A DNA stretch of 8,723 nt from Pseudomonadota bacterium (GTDB lineage Bacteria > Pseudomonadota > Alphaproteobacteria > Rhizobiales > Beijerinckiaceae): positions 1-8,723 of the forward strand of contig JAEWKP010000112.1 in the NCBI GenBank assembly GCA_023393655.1, in the 5' to 3' direction. Positions 1 to 5,082 of this stretch are shown one piece after another; position 1 is the first letter of the stretch; each line of letters opens with the position of its first letter. The notes below the pieces were generated by a model that had not been told where the DNA came from, did no database searches, and was given only the letters and a program-made list of their open reading frames with translations. The position numbers were made by a program, and so were the translations under genes.

Positions 1-1
1 C

Positions 2-45
2 AAGCTGCGGCGCGATTCCGTCGAGCATCATCCCATCATCGCATG
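2..45 (+). CDS. Possible C-terminal tail of an unidentified + strand gene (partial)
   Basis: One + strand frame is open from the window edge and stops at TGA 43-45, giving the tail KLRRDSVEHHPIIA. A strong bidirectional hairpin terminator begins at the next base, which is where a gene ending here would be expected to place one. Only 14 residues are visible, so no family can be named. The alternative is noncoding sequence. A minus-strand start near 31-26 (MMLDGIAPQL, running off the left edge) is less likely because it has no clear ribosome binding site and would sit directly behind the hairpin. Confidence 0.3.
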
Positions 46-80
46 AAAAAGGGCGGCGTCCCGAGGACACCGCCCTTTTT
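46..80. terminator. Bidirectional intrinsic terminator after fliJ
   Basis: An 11-base left arm at 46-56 (AAAAAGGGCGG) pairs perfectly with 70-80 (CCGCCCTTTTT). Inside it, GTCC 58-61 pairs with GGAC 65-68 around a CGA loop, separated from the outer stem by one C/A mismatch (57/69). The stem is GC-rich and is followed by a T run on the + strand. The A run at 46-50 becomes a T run on the minus strand, so the element can end transcription both ways. It lies 20 bases beyond the fliJ stop codon and directly after a possible + strand stop codon at 43-45. Confidence 0.85.
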
Positions 81-100
81 CTGAACCCTTGAAACCGGCT

Positions 101-505
101 TCAGGCGCGCGAGCGCAGCCCGATCGCGTCCATGGTGGCCTGGTCGCGGGCGGCTTCCGCCGCGCGCTCCGAGGCGCGCTCGCGATCATCGAGGATCTCG
201 ACCTTCTTCATGTCCTCGAAGGCTTCCTGGAGCTCGGCCTTGGCCTCGTCGAGCTGGCCCTTCAGATTGTCGGCCGACTGGCGCAGGTTGTCGCGGCGGC
301 CGAGCGCGGCCTTGGCATAGGTCGGATAGGCGAAATGGGCGGGGTCCGCGATGCCGGCGCGCGATTCCTCGGCCTGGATCTCGCGATCGAGATCTCCAGC
401 CATCCGGTGAAAATCGGCGATCATCATCTCGATCTGGCTTACCCGGCGACGCTTCTCGTCGACCTGGAAGCGCTTGAGGCGAAGAAGCGTCTCTCGCGAC
501 TTCAT
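101..505 (-). CDS. fliJ: Flagellar export protein FliJ
   Basis: This 134-residue protein is very polar and heptad-like, with almost no aromatic or Pro residues outside a short middle segment. It appears to form two long helices (about 1-50 and 62-125) joined by a turn (GIADPAHFAYPTY, 51-63). This is the antiparallel coiled coil expected of FliJ, which inserts as a stalk into the FliI ATPase ring and helps couple ATP hydrolysis to export of flagellar subunits. The opening MKSRETLLRLKRFQVDEKRR resembles what I know of FliJ from Hyphomicrobiales, and the length is typical. The ATG at 505-503 is preceded by GGAG about 11 bases upstream, a slightly long but usable spacing. Unusually, it does not directly follow fliI: an oppositely oriented MFS gene and a DUF1304 gene lie between. 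It must therefore be transcribed from its own promoter in 506-820, and transcription ends at the 46-80 hairpin. The assignment rests on sequence character and locus, since FliJ is poorly conserved. Confidence 0.88.
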   Translation of the reverse strand: MKSRETLLRLKRFQVDEKRRRVSQIEMMIADFHRMAGDLDREIQAEESRAGIADPAHFAYPTYAKAALGRRDNLRQSADNLKGQLDEAKAELQEAFEDMKKVEILDDRERASERAAEAARDQATMDAIGLRSRA

Positions 506-820
506 GTGGTTTTCAACTCCTGATTACGCCCTAGGCCACCGCGCGCCCGTCAGGACACGGCAACGGCAGTCAATCCAGTTGTCATCACATCAGCTTTCGA
601 AAGGTGGATTCCACTTTTCGGTCCGATGCTACGGGCGCCGCCGACCCCTCGACATGCGCCCGAACTCCATCCGCGAGACGAGAAGCAACATGGCGCAAGG
701 AGGTTGACCTTTCCTTACCGAAACGGGCTGCCTTTTACGCATGATCCGGGCGCGTCGGGGCTGCTGCCGCGGGTTGTCGGGATGGTCTAGTGAGAAAGGC
801 AGCACGGGCCTTCGGCCCTT
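506..820. promoter_or_regulatory. Divergent intergenic region between fliJ and the MFS gene
   Basis: These 315 bases separate the fliJ start (minus) from the MFS start (plus), so promoters for both should lie here. I could not identify a convincing -35/-10 pair for either. TTGACC at 704-709 resembles a -35 box, but nothing like a -10 follows at 16-18 bases. The stretch contains a near-perfect 23-base palindrome (598-620), an isolated AAGGAGG (697-703) with no start codon at usable spacing, and a GC hairpin just before the MFS start (806-818). Small open frames here have no usable ribosome binding site and are not called. Confidence 0.6.
598..620. repeat. Near-perfect 23-base palindrome, REP-like
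   Basis: Bases 598-608 and 610-620 form an inverted repeat centred on T609. Ten of the eleven pairs are Watson-Crick and one (G603/T615) is a G-T wobble. The right half reads TTCCACTTTTCGG. The arms resemble, from memory, a short palindromic element found in many copies between genes of Hyphomicrobiales, built on a CCGAAAA...CCACTTTTCGG core often flanked by GCATGATC-type ends. A GCATGATC lies nearby at 739-746. It could be such a repeat, a regulator binding site upstream of fliJ, or both. The symmetry is directly visible; the repeat-family link is recollection. Confidence 0.6.
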
Positions 821-822
821 TT
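806..822 (+). terminator. Terminator-like hairpin at the MFS start
   Basis: GGGCC (806-810), a TTC loop and GGCCC (814-818) form a compact hairpin followed by TTTT (819-822). An outer GGCA (798-801) could also pair with TGCC (822-825). The shape is that of a weak intrinsic terminator. No gene ends here on the + strand, so if functional it would act as an attenuator in the leader of the MFS mRNA. It also overlaps the most upstream possible start codon (TTG 821). The stem has only 5 bp, so chance is possible. Confidence 0.35.
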
Positions 823-2059
823 GCCCCGCGGATATCCTGTCTTGGCTGCCTCCTCTCGTTTCGGCGGGCACGGTCCCCTGCTTCTCGGCCTCGCGCTGAC
901 CCGCATCATCGGCTGGGGCTCGACCTTCTATTCGCCCTCGGTGCTGGTCGCCGCGCTCGATCGCGAGATCGGGCTGAATGCGGAGATCGTCTTCGGCGGC
1001 ATCACCATCCTGCTCATCACCGGGGCGCTGGTCGCGCCCGCGATCGGGCGCGTGCTCGACCGCGAGGGCACGCGCCGCTCGATGTGCATCGGCGCGGTGA
1101 TCTGCGCGCTCGGGCTCGCCATCCTGTCGCAGGCGCAGGGGCCGGTGAGCTATCTCGCGAGCTGGTTCGTGATCGGGCTCGGCCATGCGATGTCGCTGGC
1201 CAATACCGGCAATGTCACCATCGCCCAGCTCATGGGCGAGCGGACGCGGCGCGTGATCGGCCTGATGATGCTGGTCACCGGCCTTGCCTCCAGCGTGTTC
1301 TGGCCTTTGACCGCCGTGCTGATGAATGCCTGCGGCTGGCGGATGACGCTCATCGTCTTCGCCGCGATGCAGCTCGTCATCGTGCTGCCGATCTATGCCG
1401 CGATCCCGCGCTACCGGCATGGACCGGCGCCTGCGACTGCCCCGACGGTCGTTGCGGGAGCGAGCCTGGCAGGGGAGCACGGCAGCCTGGCAACGCATTC
1501 ACGCCGGGCGGCGTTCTGGCTGGTGGCGCTGGCCTTCTCGGCCAGCGGGCTCGTCTCCTGGGGGCTACCGCTGCACCTGATCACCCTGTTCCAGGAGGCC
1601 GGGCTGACGCAGGGCGAGGCCGTCTGGGTCGCAACGCTGAGCGGCCCTGCGACGCTTGCCGCACGTGCCATCGACGCGACATTGGGGGAGAGGCTGCCGG
1701 CGGAGAAGGTGGCGCTGTTCGGGCTGCTGCTGGGGCCGGCGCTGTGCCTCCTGCTGCCTTTCGTGCCGATGACGATCATGACTGCAGCGGTCTTCGTCGC
1801 GCTGTTCAGCGCGGCGCTCGGCGTGATCTCGGTTGCGCGTGCGACGTTGCCGCTTGCCCTGTTCGGCCGCAACGGCTTTGCCGCGATGCTCGGCAAGCTC
1901 ACCGTGCCGCAGAACATGACCTTCGCCGCCGCGCCCCTGCTCTTCGCGGTGATGGTCGAGCGGCTCGGCGCGAGCCCGACGCTGATGATCTCGGCGGCCA
2001 TTCAGGCCGTCGGTTTCGCCGCGATGTTCGCGCTGGTGCGGATGGTGGCGCGGGGCTGA
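821..2059 (+). CDS. Major facilitator superfamily (MFS) transporter
   Basis: This is a strongly hydrophobic protein of up to 412 residues with about 12 predicted membrane segments, arranged as two halves of six around a polar loop at about 197-230. The MFS motif A is visible in the loop between helices 2 and 3 (GRVLDREGTRR, residues 76-86). The early GWGSTFYSPSVLVAAL segment and overall pattern suggest the monocarboxylate/oxalate-formate porter type of MFS, but the substrate cannot be read from sequence. The start is uncertain. An in-frame stop lies at 791-793 and no ATG occurs before the membrane region, so TTG 821 (inside a terminator-like hairpin) or TTG 842 are the candidates, neither with a good ribosome binding site. 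The gene opposes fliI and fliJ and stops six bases before the converging DUF1304 gene. Nothing ties it to motility. A proton-coupled importer or exporter of a small organic acid is the most I would infer. Confidence 0.85.
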   Translation: MPRGYPVLAASSRFGGHGPLLLGLALTRIIGWGSTFYSPSVLVAALDREIGLNAEIVFGGITILLITGALVAPAIGRVLDREGTRRSMCIGAVICALGLAILSQAQGPVSYLASWFVIGLGHAMSLANTGNVTIAQLMGERTRRVIGLMMLVTGLASSVFWPLTAVLMNACGWRMTLIVFAAMQLVIVLPIYAAIPRYRHGPAPATAPTVVAGASLAGEHGSLATHSRRAAFWLVALAFSASGLVSWGLPLHLITLFQEAGLTQGEAVWVATLSGPATLAARAIDATLGERLPAEKVALFGLLLGPALCLLLPFVPMTIMTAAVFVALFSAALGVISVARATLPLALFGRNGFAAMLGKLTVPQNMTFAAAPLLFAVMVERLGASPTLMISAAIQAVGFAAMFALVRMVARG

Positions 2060-2069
2060 GGACGCTCAG
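2056..2069. other. Small palindrome containing both convergent stop codons
   Basis: CTGAG (2056-2060), GACG and CTCAG (2065-2069) form a 5-bp stem. The + strand TGA of the MFS gene (2057-2059) lies in the left arm and the minus-strand stop of DUF1304 (2066-2068) lies in the right arm. GGG 2053-2055 could extend the pairing to CCC 2072-2074 across a two-base bulge. There is no T tract, so it is at best a weak bidirectional terminator between genes six bases apart. It may be a by-product of two TGA stops facing each other. Confidence 0.35.
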
Positions 2070-2419
2070 ATCCCGGCCATCAGCGCTGCGATGGCGAGCG
2101 CGGCGGGCAGGGCCTGAATATAGAGGATCTTGCGGCTGGCGGTCGCCGCGCCGAACAGCCCGGCGACAAGGACGCAGGCCAGGAAGAACAGCTTGATCGC
2201 GAAGCCTTCCGGCCCGAGCCAGAGCCCCCAGGCAAGGCCGGCGACGAGGAAGCCGTTATAGAGCCCCTGATTGGCGGCGAGCACCTTCGAACGCGCCGCG
2301 AATTCCGGCGTGAGACCGAAAGCCTTGTGGCCGCGCGGCGTGTCCCACCAGACCATTTCCAGAATGACGATGTAGACATGAATCAGGGCGACGAGGCCCG
2401 TCAGCAGTGTGGCGATCAT
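2066..2419 (-). CDS. DUF1304 family small integral membrane protein
   Basis: This 117-residue protein has four likely membrane helices (about 2-20, 52-68, 73-93 and 97-115). The first helix ends in HVYIVILEMVWW. A conserved-looking segment, KVLAANQGLYNGFLVAGLAWG, begins at about residue 45. The pattern of charged EM.WWDT..G after helix 1 followed by AANQGLYNGFLAAGL is what I recognise as the DUF1304 family, whose function is unknown. The full family length is present. The ATG at 2419-2417 lies 31 bases beyond the fliI stop on the same strand, with only a weak AGGA-type ribosome binding site about 11 bases upstream. It is therefore probably co-transcribed with fliI, although no role in flagellar export is known. 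Its tail meets the converging MFS gene with a six-base gap. Confidence 0.85.
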   Translation of the reverse strand: MIATLLTGLVALIHVYIVILEMVWWDTPRGHKAFGLTPEFAARSKVLAANQGLYNGFLVAGLAWGLWLGPEGFAIKLFFLACVLVAGLFGAATASRKILYIQALPAALAIAALMAGI

Positions 2420-2450
2420 CGGGCGGGGATCCTGCGGCGGGAAGCGAGCA

Positions 2451-3797
2451 TCAGACGCTGCCGCTCATGATGGCGGCGAGGCGGGTATAGCATTCGCCCA
2501 GCGGGGTGGCGTCGTCCTTGGCCTGCTTGAGGAAGGCTTCGAGCGCGGGATGAAGGCGGATCGCCTCGTCGACCTCCACTGATGCACCCTGGCGATAGGC
2601 GCCGAGCCGGATCAGCTCCTCCATGTCGGCATAGGTCGCGAGGGTCGCGCGCGCCTTCTGCACGACGGGATAATAGGCCGGGTCGCAGGAGCGCGGCATC
2701 GTCCGAGAGACCGATTTCAGGATGTTGACCGCCGGATAGCGCCCGCGCTCGGCGATCGAACGCTCCATCACGATATGGCCGTCGAGGATGCCGCGCACCG
2801 CATCGGCGACCGGCTCGTCATGGTCGCCGCCATCGACCAGCACGGTGAAGAGGCCGGTGATCGCGCCGTCGTCGACGCCGGGGCCGGCGCGTTCGAGCAG
2901 GCGCGGCAGCTCCGCGAAGACGGTCGGCGTATAGCCCTTGGTCGTCGGCGGCTCGCCGGCCGCCAGGCCGATCTCGCGCATCGCCATGGCGAAGCGCGTC
3001 ACCGAATCCATCAGGCACATCACCTGCAGGCCGCGGTCGCGGAAATATTCGGCGAGCGTCAATGTCGTCAGCGCCGCCTGCTTGCGCATCAGGGCGGGCT
3101 CGTCGGATGTCGCCACGACGACGATCGAGCGGGCGAGGCCCTGCGGGCCGAGGTCCTCCTGCAGGAACTCCTGCACCTCGCGGCCGCGTTCGCCGACGAG
3201 GCCGATGATATTGACGTCGGCCTGGGCATAGCGGGCGAGCATCGAGAGCAGCACGGACTTGCCGACGCCGGAGCCGGCGAAGATGCCCATGCGCTGGCCG
3301 ACACAGCAGGTCAGGAAGGTGTTGAGGGCGCGTACGCCGAGATCGAGCGGGTGGCCGACGCGGCGCCGCGCATGGGCCGGCGGGGGATCATTGCGGAAGG
3401 CGAAGAGCGTGTCGCCCTGCGGCAGAGGCGGGCCGCCATCGACCGGGCGGCCGAGCGCGTCGACGACGCGGCCGAGCCAGGCGGATGTCGGCTTGAGACC
3501 GGGTTGAGCGCTATCGACATGGACGGGGCAGCCGCGACGGACGCCATCGAGCCCGCCGAAGGGCATGACCAGGGCCTTGTCGCCGGAGAAGCCGATGACC
3601 TCGCAGGGAACGCGCGTGCCCGGTGCGATCTCGATGCCGACGCGCCCGCCCAGGCTCATCGCGCCGATCGGGCCGGCAACCTCGACGAGCAGGCCGCGCA
3701 CGCCGATGACGCGACCATAGACGCTCACGCCTTCGAGATGTTCGATGGCGGATGCCAAAGCGGAGAGGCGGTCATGGCCGTGGGAGGGCGAATTCAT
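2451..3797 (-). CDS. fliI: Flagellum-specific ATPase FliI
   Basis: FliI is the hexameric ATPase at the cytoplasmic base of the flagellar type III export apparatus. It is related to the F1-ATPase beta subunit and works with FliH and FliJ to unfold and deliver rod, hook and filament subunits. The 448-residue product has the expected order. An N-terminal beta-barrel domain (about 25-95) is followed by the P-loop GSGVGKS (175-181) within GIFAGSGVGKSVLL, then GLVGERGREVQEF (199-211) with the likely catalytic glutamate E203. Walker B VMCLMDSVTRFAMAMRE (259-275, with D264) and YTPTVFAELPRLLERAG (289-305) come next, then a helical C-terminal domain. Length and motifs are normal and no key residue is missing. 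The start ATG 3797-3795 lacks a strong ribosome binding site, so a nearby alternative start cannot be excluded. It diverges from ctrA across 436 bases that probably contain its promoter. DUF1304 follows 31 bases downstream, where fliJ would normally be expected. Confidence 0.97.
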   Translation of the reverse strand: MNSPSHGHDRLSALASAIEHLEGVSVYGRVIGVRGLLVEVAGPIGAMSLGGRVGIEIAPGTRVPCEVIGFSGDKALVMPFGGLDGVRRGCPVHVDSAQPGLKPTSAWLGRVVDALGRPVDGGPPLPQGDTLFAFRNDPPPAHARRRVGHPLDLGVRALNTFLTCCVGQRMGIFAGSGVGKSVLLSMLARYAQADVNIIGLVGERGREVQEFLQEDLGPQGLARSIVVVATSDEPALMRKQAALTTLTLAEYFRDRGLQVMCLMDSVTRFAMAMREIGLAAGEPPTTKGYTPTVFAELPRLLERAGPGVDDGAITGLFTVLVDGGDHDEPVADAVRGILDGHIVMERSIAERGRYPAVNILKSVSRTMPRSCDPAYYPVVQKARATLATYADMEELIRLGAYRQGASVEVDEAIRLHPALEAFLKQAKDDATPLGECYTRLAAIMSGSV

Positions 3798-3896
3798 CGG
3801 ATCATGTCAGCTTGATCGGCAGGGTTCGCGCGCATCATAGCTGCCGTCGGGAGCCCTGTGGATGATTTGGTAAGGGTTCCTAACAAATTGCGCTCA

Positions 3897-3912
3897 TTTA
3901 CCAGCTGTTAAG
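3897..3912 (+). promoter_or_regulatory. Candidate CtrA box (TTAA-N7-TTAAC type)
   Basis: TTTA (3897-3900), seven bases (CCAGCTG) and TTAAG (3908-3912) match the CtrA consensus TTAA-N7-TTAAC at seven of nine defined positions with exact spacing. It lies in the AT-rich core between fliI and ctrA, about 100 bases upstream of fliI and 320 upstream of ctrA. The TTAA at 3908 also belongs to an inverted pair GTTAA (3907-3911) and TTAAC (3921-3925) nine bases apart. On the minus strand a further TTAG/TTACC pair lies over 3869-3883 with six-base rather than seven-base spacing. Confidence 0.45.
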
Positions 3913-3988
3913 CTCTGTGATTAACACTGTGGTTCGAGGCTGCCACGTGTCGCAGAGCCATTATGGCGCTGTTTCCCGCGGCAACCCT

Positions 3989-4009
3989 CCGCGAAAGGCG
4001 CTTTCGCGG
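3989..4009. other. Perfect 9-bp stem hairpin upstream of ctrA
   Basis: CCGCGAAAG (3989-3997), a three-base GCG spacer and CTTTCGCGG (4001-4009) form a perfect inverted repeat. There is no T tract on either side, so it is not a standard intrinsic terminator. It could be a dimeric regulator's operator or a structured 5' leader if either transcript starts on the far side of it. It lies about 225 bases before ctrA and 190 before fliI. Confidence 0.6.
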
Positions 4010-4039
4010 CCGGGAAGTTCAGCGATCCGTGTCAAATTC

Positions 4040-4044
4040 GACTC
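4040..4044. promoter_or_regulatory. GANTC site (candidate CcrM methylation site)
   Basis: GACTC in the ctrA upstream region matches the GANTC sequence methylated by the alphaproteobacterial cell-cycle methyltransferase CcrM. GANTC also occurs several times inside genes of this window, so its presence alone is weak evidence. Confidence 0.4.
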
Positions 4045-4092
4045 ACCTCGACAAGGATCGTTCACTTTCTCCGAGGAAGCGCTTGCGCTCGG

Positions 4093-4113
4093 GAATCACG
4101 GTTTGTTAACCAG
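4093..4113. promoter_or_regulatory. GANTC site next to a TTAACC half-site upstream of ctrA
   Basis: GAATC (4093-4097) is a candidate CcrM site. Eight bases later lies TTAACCAG (4106-4113), a good match to the TTAACCA-type CtrA half-site. The pair sits 120-140 bases before the ctrA start. In Caulobacter crescentus the P1 promoter of ctrA combines a GANTC site with CtrA binding, so that expression depends on the passage of the replication fork. This layout resembles that arrangement, but no matching -10 box was found here. Confidence 0.45.
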
Positions 4114-4233
4114 TTTCCTCGTAGCGTGTCGCGTGGCGTTTCATTGGGCAAGTGCGTCGTCGTCCAGGGCCGAACGGGTCCGGGCGGAAACAACGGTCAA
4201 ACCTGCCCTGCGGGCGAAATTGGGGACGTGGAC

Positions 4234-4935
4234 ATGCGGGTTCTGCTGATCGAGGACGATAGCGCGACCGCTCAAAGTATCGAGCTCATGCTCAAGTCGG
4301 AGAGCTTCAACGTCTATACGACGGATCTCGGCGAAGAGGGCGTCGATCTCGGCAAGCTCTACGACTACGACATCATCCTGCTCGACCTGAACCTTCCCGA
4401 CATGTCGGGTTACGAGGTGCTGCGCTCGCTTCGTGTCGCCAAGGTGAAGACGCCGATCCTGATCCTCTCCGGCCTCGCCGGCATCGAGGACAAGGTGAAG
4501 GGCCTCGGCTTCGGCGCCGACGACTATCTCACCAAGCCGTTCCACAAGGACGAGCTCGTCGCCCGCATCCATGCGATCGTGCGCCGCTCGAAGGGCCATG
4601 CCCAGTCGGTCATCACCACCGGCGACCTGGTCGTCAATCTCGACACCAAGACGGTCGAGGTCGATGCCGCCCGCGTGCACCTGACCGGCAAGGAATACCA
4701 GATGCTGGAGCTGCTCTCGCTCCGCAAGGGCACGACGCTGACCAAGGAGATGTTCCTCAACCATCTCTATGGCGGCATGGACGAGCCCGAGCTCAAGATC
4801 ATCGACGTCTTCATCTGCAAGCTGCGCAAGAAGCTCGCCAACGCGTCGGACGGCAAGAACTACATCGAGACCGTCTGGGGCCGCGGCTATGTGCTGCGCG
4901 AGCCGTCCGAGGCCGAGGAGCGCATCCCGGCCTGA
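4234..4935 (+). CDS. ctrA: Cell-cycle master response regulator CtrA
   Basis: CtrA is an OmpR-type DNA-binding response regulator. It is phosphorylated through the CckA-ChpT relay and controls division, DNA replication and motility genes in alphaproteobacteria. The 233-residue product has a receiver domain (about 1-118) with acidic residues E7, D8 and D9, phospho-acceptor D51, S79 and K101. A winged-helix domain (about 125-223) carries TGKEYQMLELL and ends in the NYIETVWGRGYVLREP motif. MRVLLIEDDSATAQSIELML and the very high conservation identify CtrA rather than another OmpR-type regulator. The ATG at 4234 is chosen because MRVLLIEDD is the conserved N-terminus and GGGGA lies about 9 bases upstream. 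A longer frame from 4126 would add 36 unrelated residues. The C-terminus ends in ERIPA rather than two alanines. The gene diverges from fliI, converges with the che operon and ends at the hairpin at 5032-5055. Confidence 0.97.
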   Translation: MRVLLIEDDSATAQSIELMLKSESFNVYTTDLGEEGVDLGKLYDYDIILLDLNLPDMSGYEVLRSLRVAKVKTPILILSGLAGIEDKVKGLGFGADDYLTKPFHKDELVARIHAIVRRSKGHAQSVITTGDLVVNLDTKTVEVDAARVHLTGKEYQMLELLSLRKGTTLTKEMFLNHLYGGMDEPELKIIDVFICKLRKKLANASDGKNYIETVWGRGYVLREPSEAEERIPA

Positions 4936-5031
4936 CGCATTCCGGTGGGCGGTCCGTCATCGGGCGGTCATGAAGCGATGCCATACCAGTTCTTGACCTG
5001 ATCGTCGGATGTACACGACAGGTCGACGGGG

Positions 5032-5055
5032 ACCCCGCCGAGAGGCGGGGTTTTT
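5032..5055 (+). terminator. Intrinsic terminator of ctrA
   Basis: ACCCCGCC (5032-5039), a GAGA loop and GGCGGGGT (5044-5051) make an 8-bp perfect stem whose last T begins a TTTTT run (5051-5055), followed by GTTT. It lies about 96 bases after the ctrA stop. On the minus strand the hairpin is followed by C-rich sequence, so it should act only on the + strand. Confidence 0.92.
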
Positions 5056-5067
5056 GTTTGCGGGGTG

Positions 5068-5082
5068 ACCGGCAAGGCCGGT
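5068..5082 (-). other. Hairpin directly after the cheR stop
   Basis: ACCGGC (5068-5073) and GCCGGT (5077-5082) form a 6-bp stem with a three-base loop, adjoining the cheR stop codon (5085-5083). Reading on the minus strand, no U tract follows. It is therefore more likely an RNA-stabilising 3' structure, or one half of the end of the che transcript, than an intrinsic terminator by itself. Confidence 0.45.

Larger units (their letters stand above)
3798..4233. promoter_or_regulatory. Shared fliI/ctrA control region
   Basis: This is a 436-base noncoding stretch between divergent fliI and ctrA. It has an AT-rich core (about 3865-3935) in an otherwise GC-rich window, with several TTAA or TTAC half-sites of the kind bound by CtrA. 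A perfect inverted repeat lies at 3989-4009, GANTC sites at 4040 and 4093, and a TTAACCAG half-site at 4106-4113. CtrA is known to regulate its own gene and flagellar genes in several alphaproteobacteria, so a two-sided control module is a reasonable inference. I could not place -10/-35 boxes with confidence. An open frame crossing 3917-4249 is treated as chance. Confidence 0.7.

Noticed and set aside
697..709. AAGGAGG followed by TTGACC, a perfect-looking ribosome binding site and -35 box
   Set aside because: No start codon lies at usable spacing after AAGGAGG, and no -10-like sequence lies 16-18 bases after TTGACC.
790..2196. 468-codon + strand open frame over the MFS gene
   Set aside because: Its product is Arg/Ala/Pro-rich as expected of an out-of-frame reading, and the overlapping frame encodes a clear 12-helix MFS protein.
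2775..3815. 346-codon + strand open frame opposite fliI
   Set aside because: It is antisense to an unmistakable fliI and its Asp/Ala/Arg/His-rich composition is typical of shadow frames.
4126..4233. Upstream extension of ctrA giving 36 extra residues
   Set aside because: MRVLLIEDD is the conserved CtrA N-terminus and ATG 4234 has its own ribosome binding site. The extension has no receiver-like sequence.
3917..4249. 110-codon + strand open frame in the fliI/ctrA gap
   Set aside because: It has no ribosome binding site, overlaps the ctrA start, crosses the hairpin and regulatory half-sites, and its product has no recognisable protein character. It is probably chance in GC-rich DNA.
4947..4969. 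Direct repeat of GGGCGGTC after ctrA
   Set aside because: There are only two short copies in a GC-rich gap, with no further copies or known motif.
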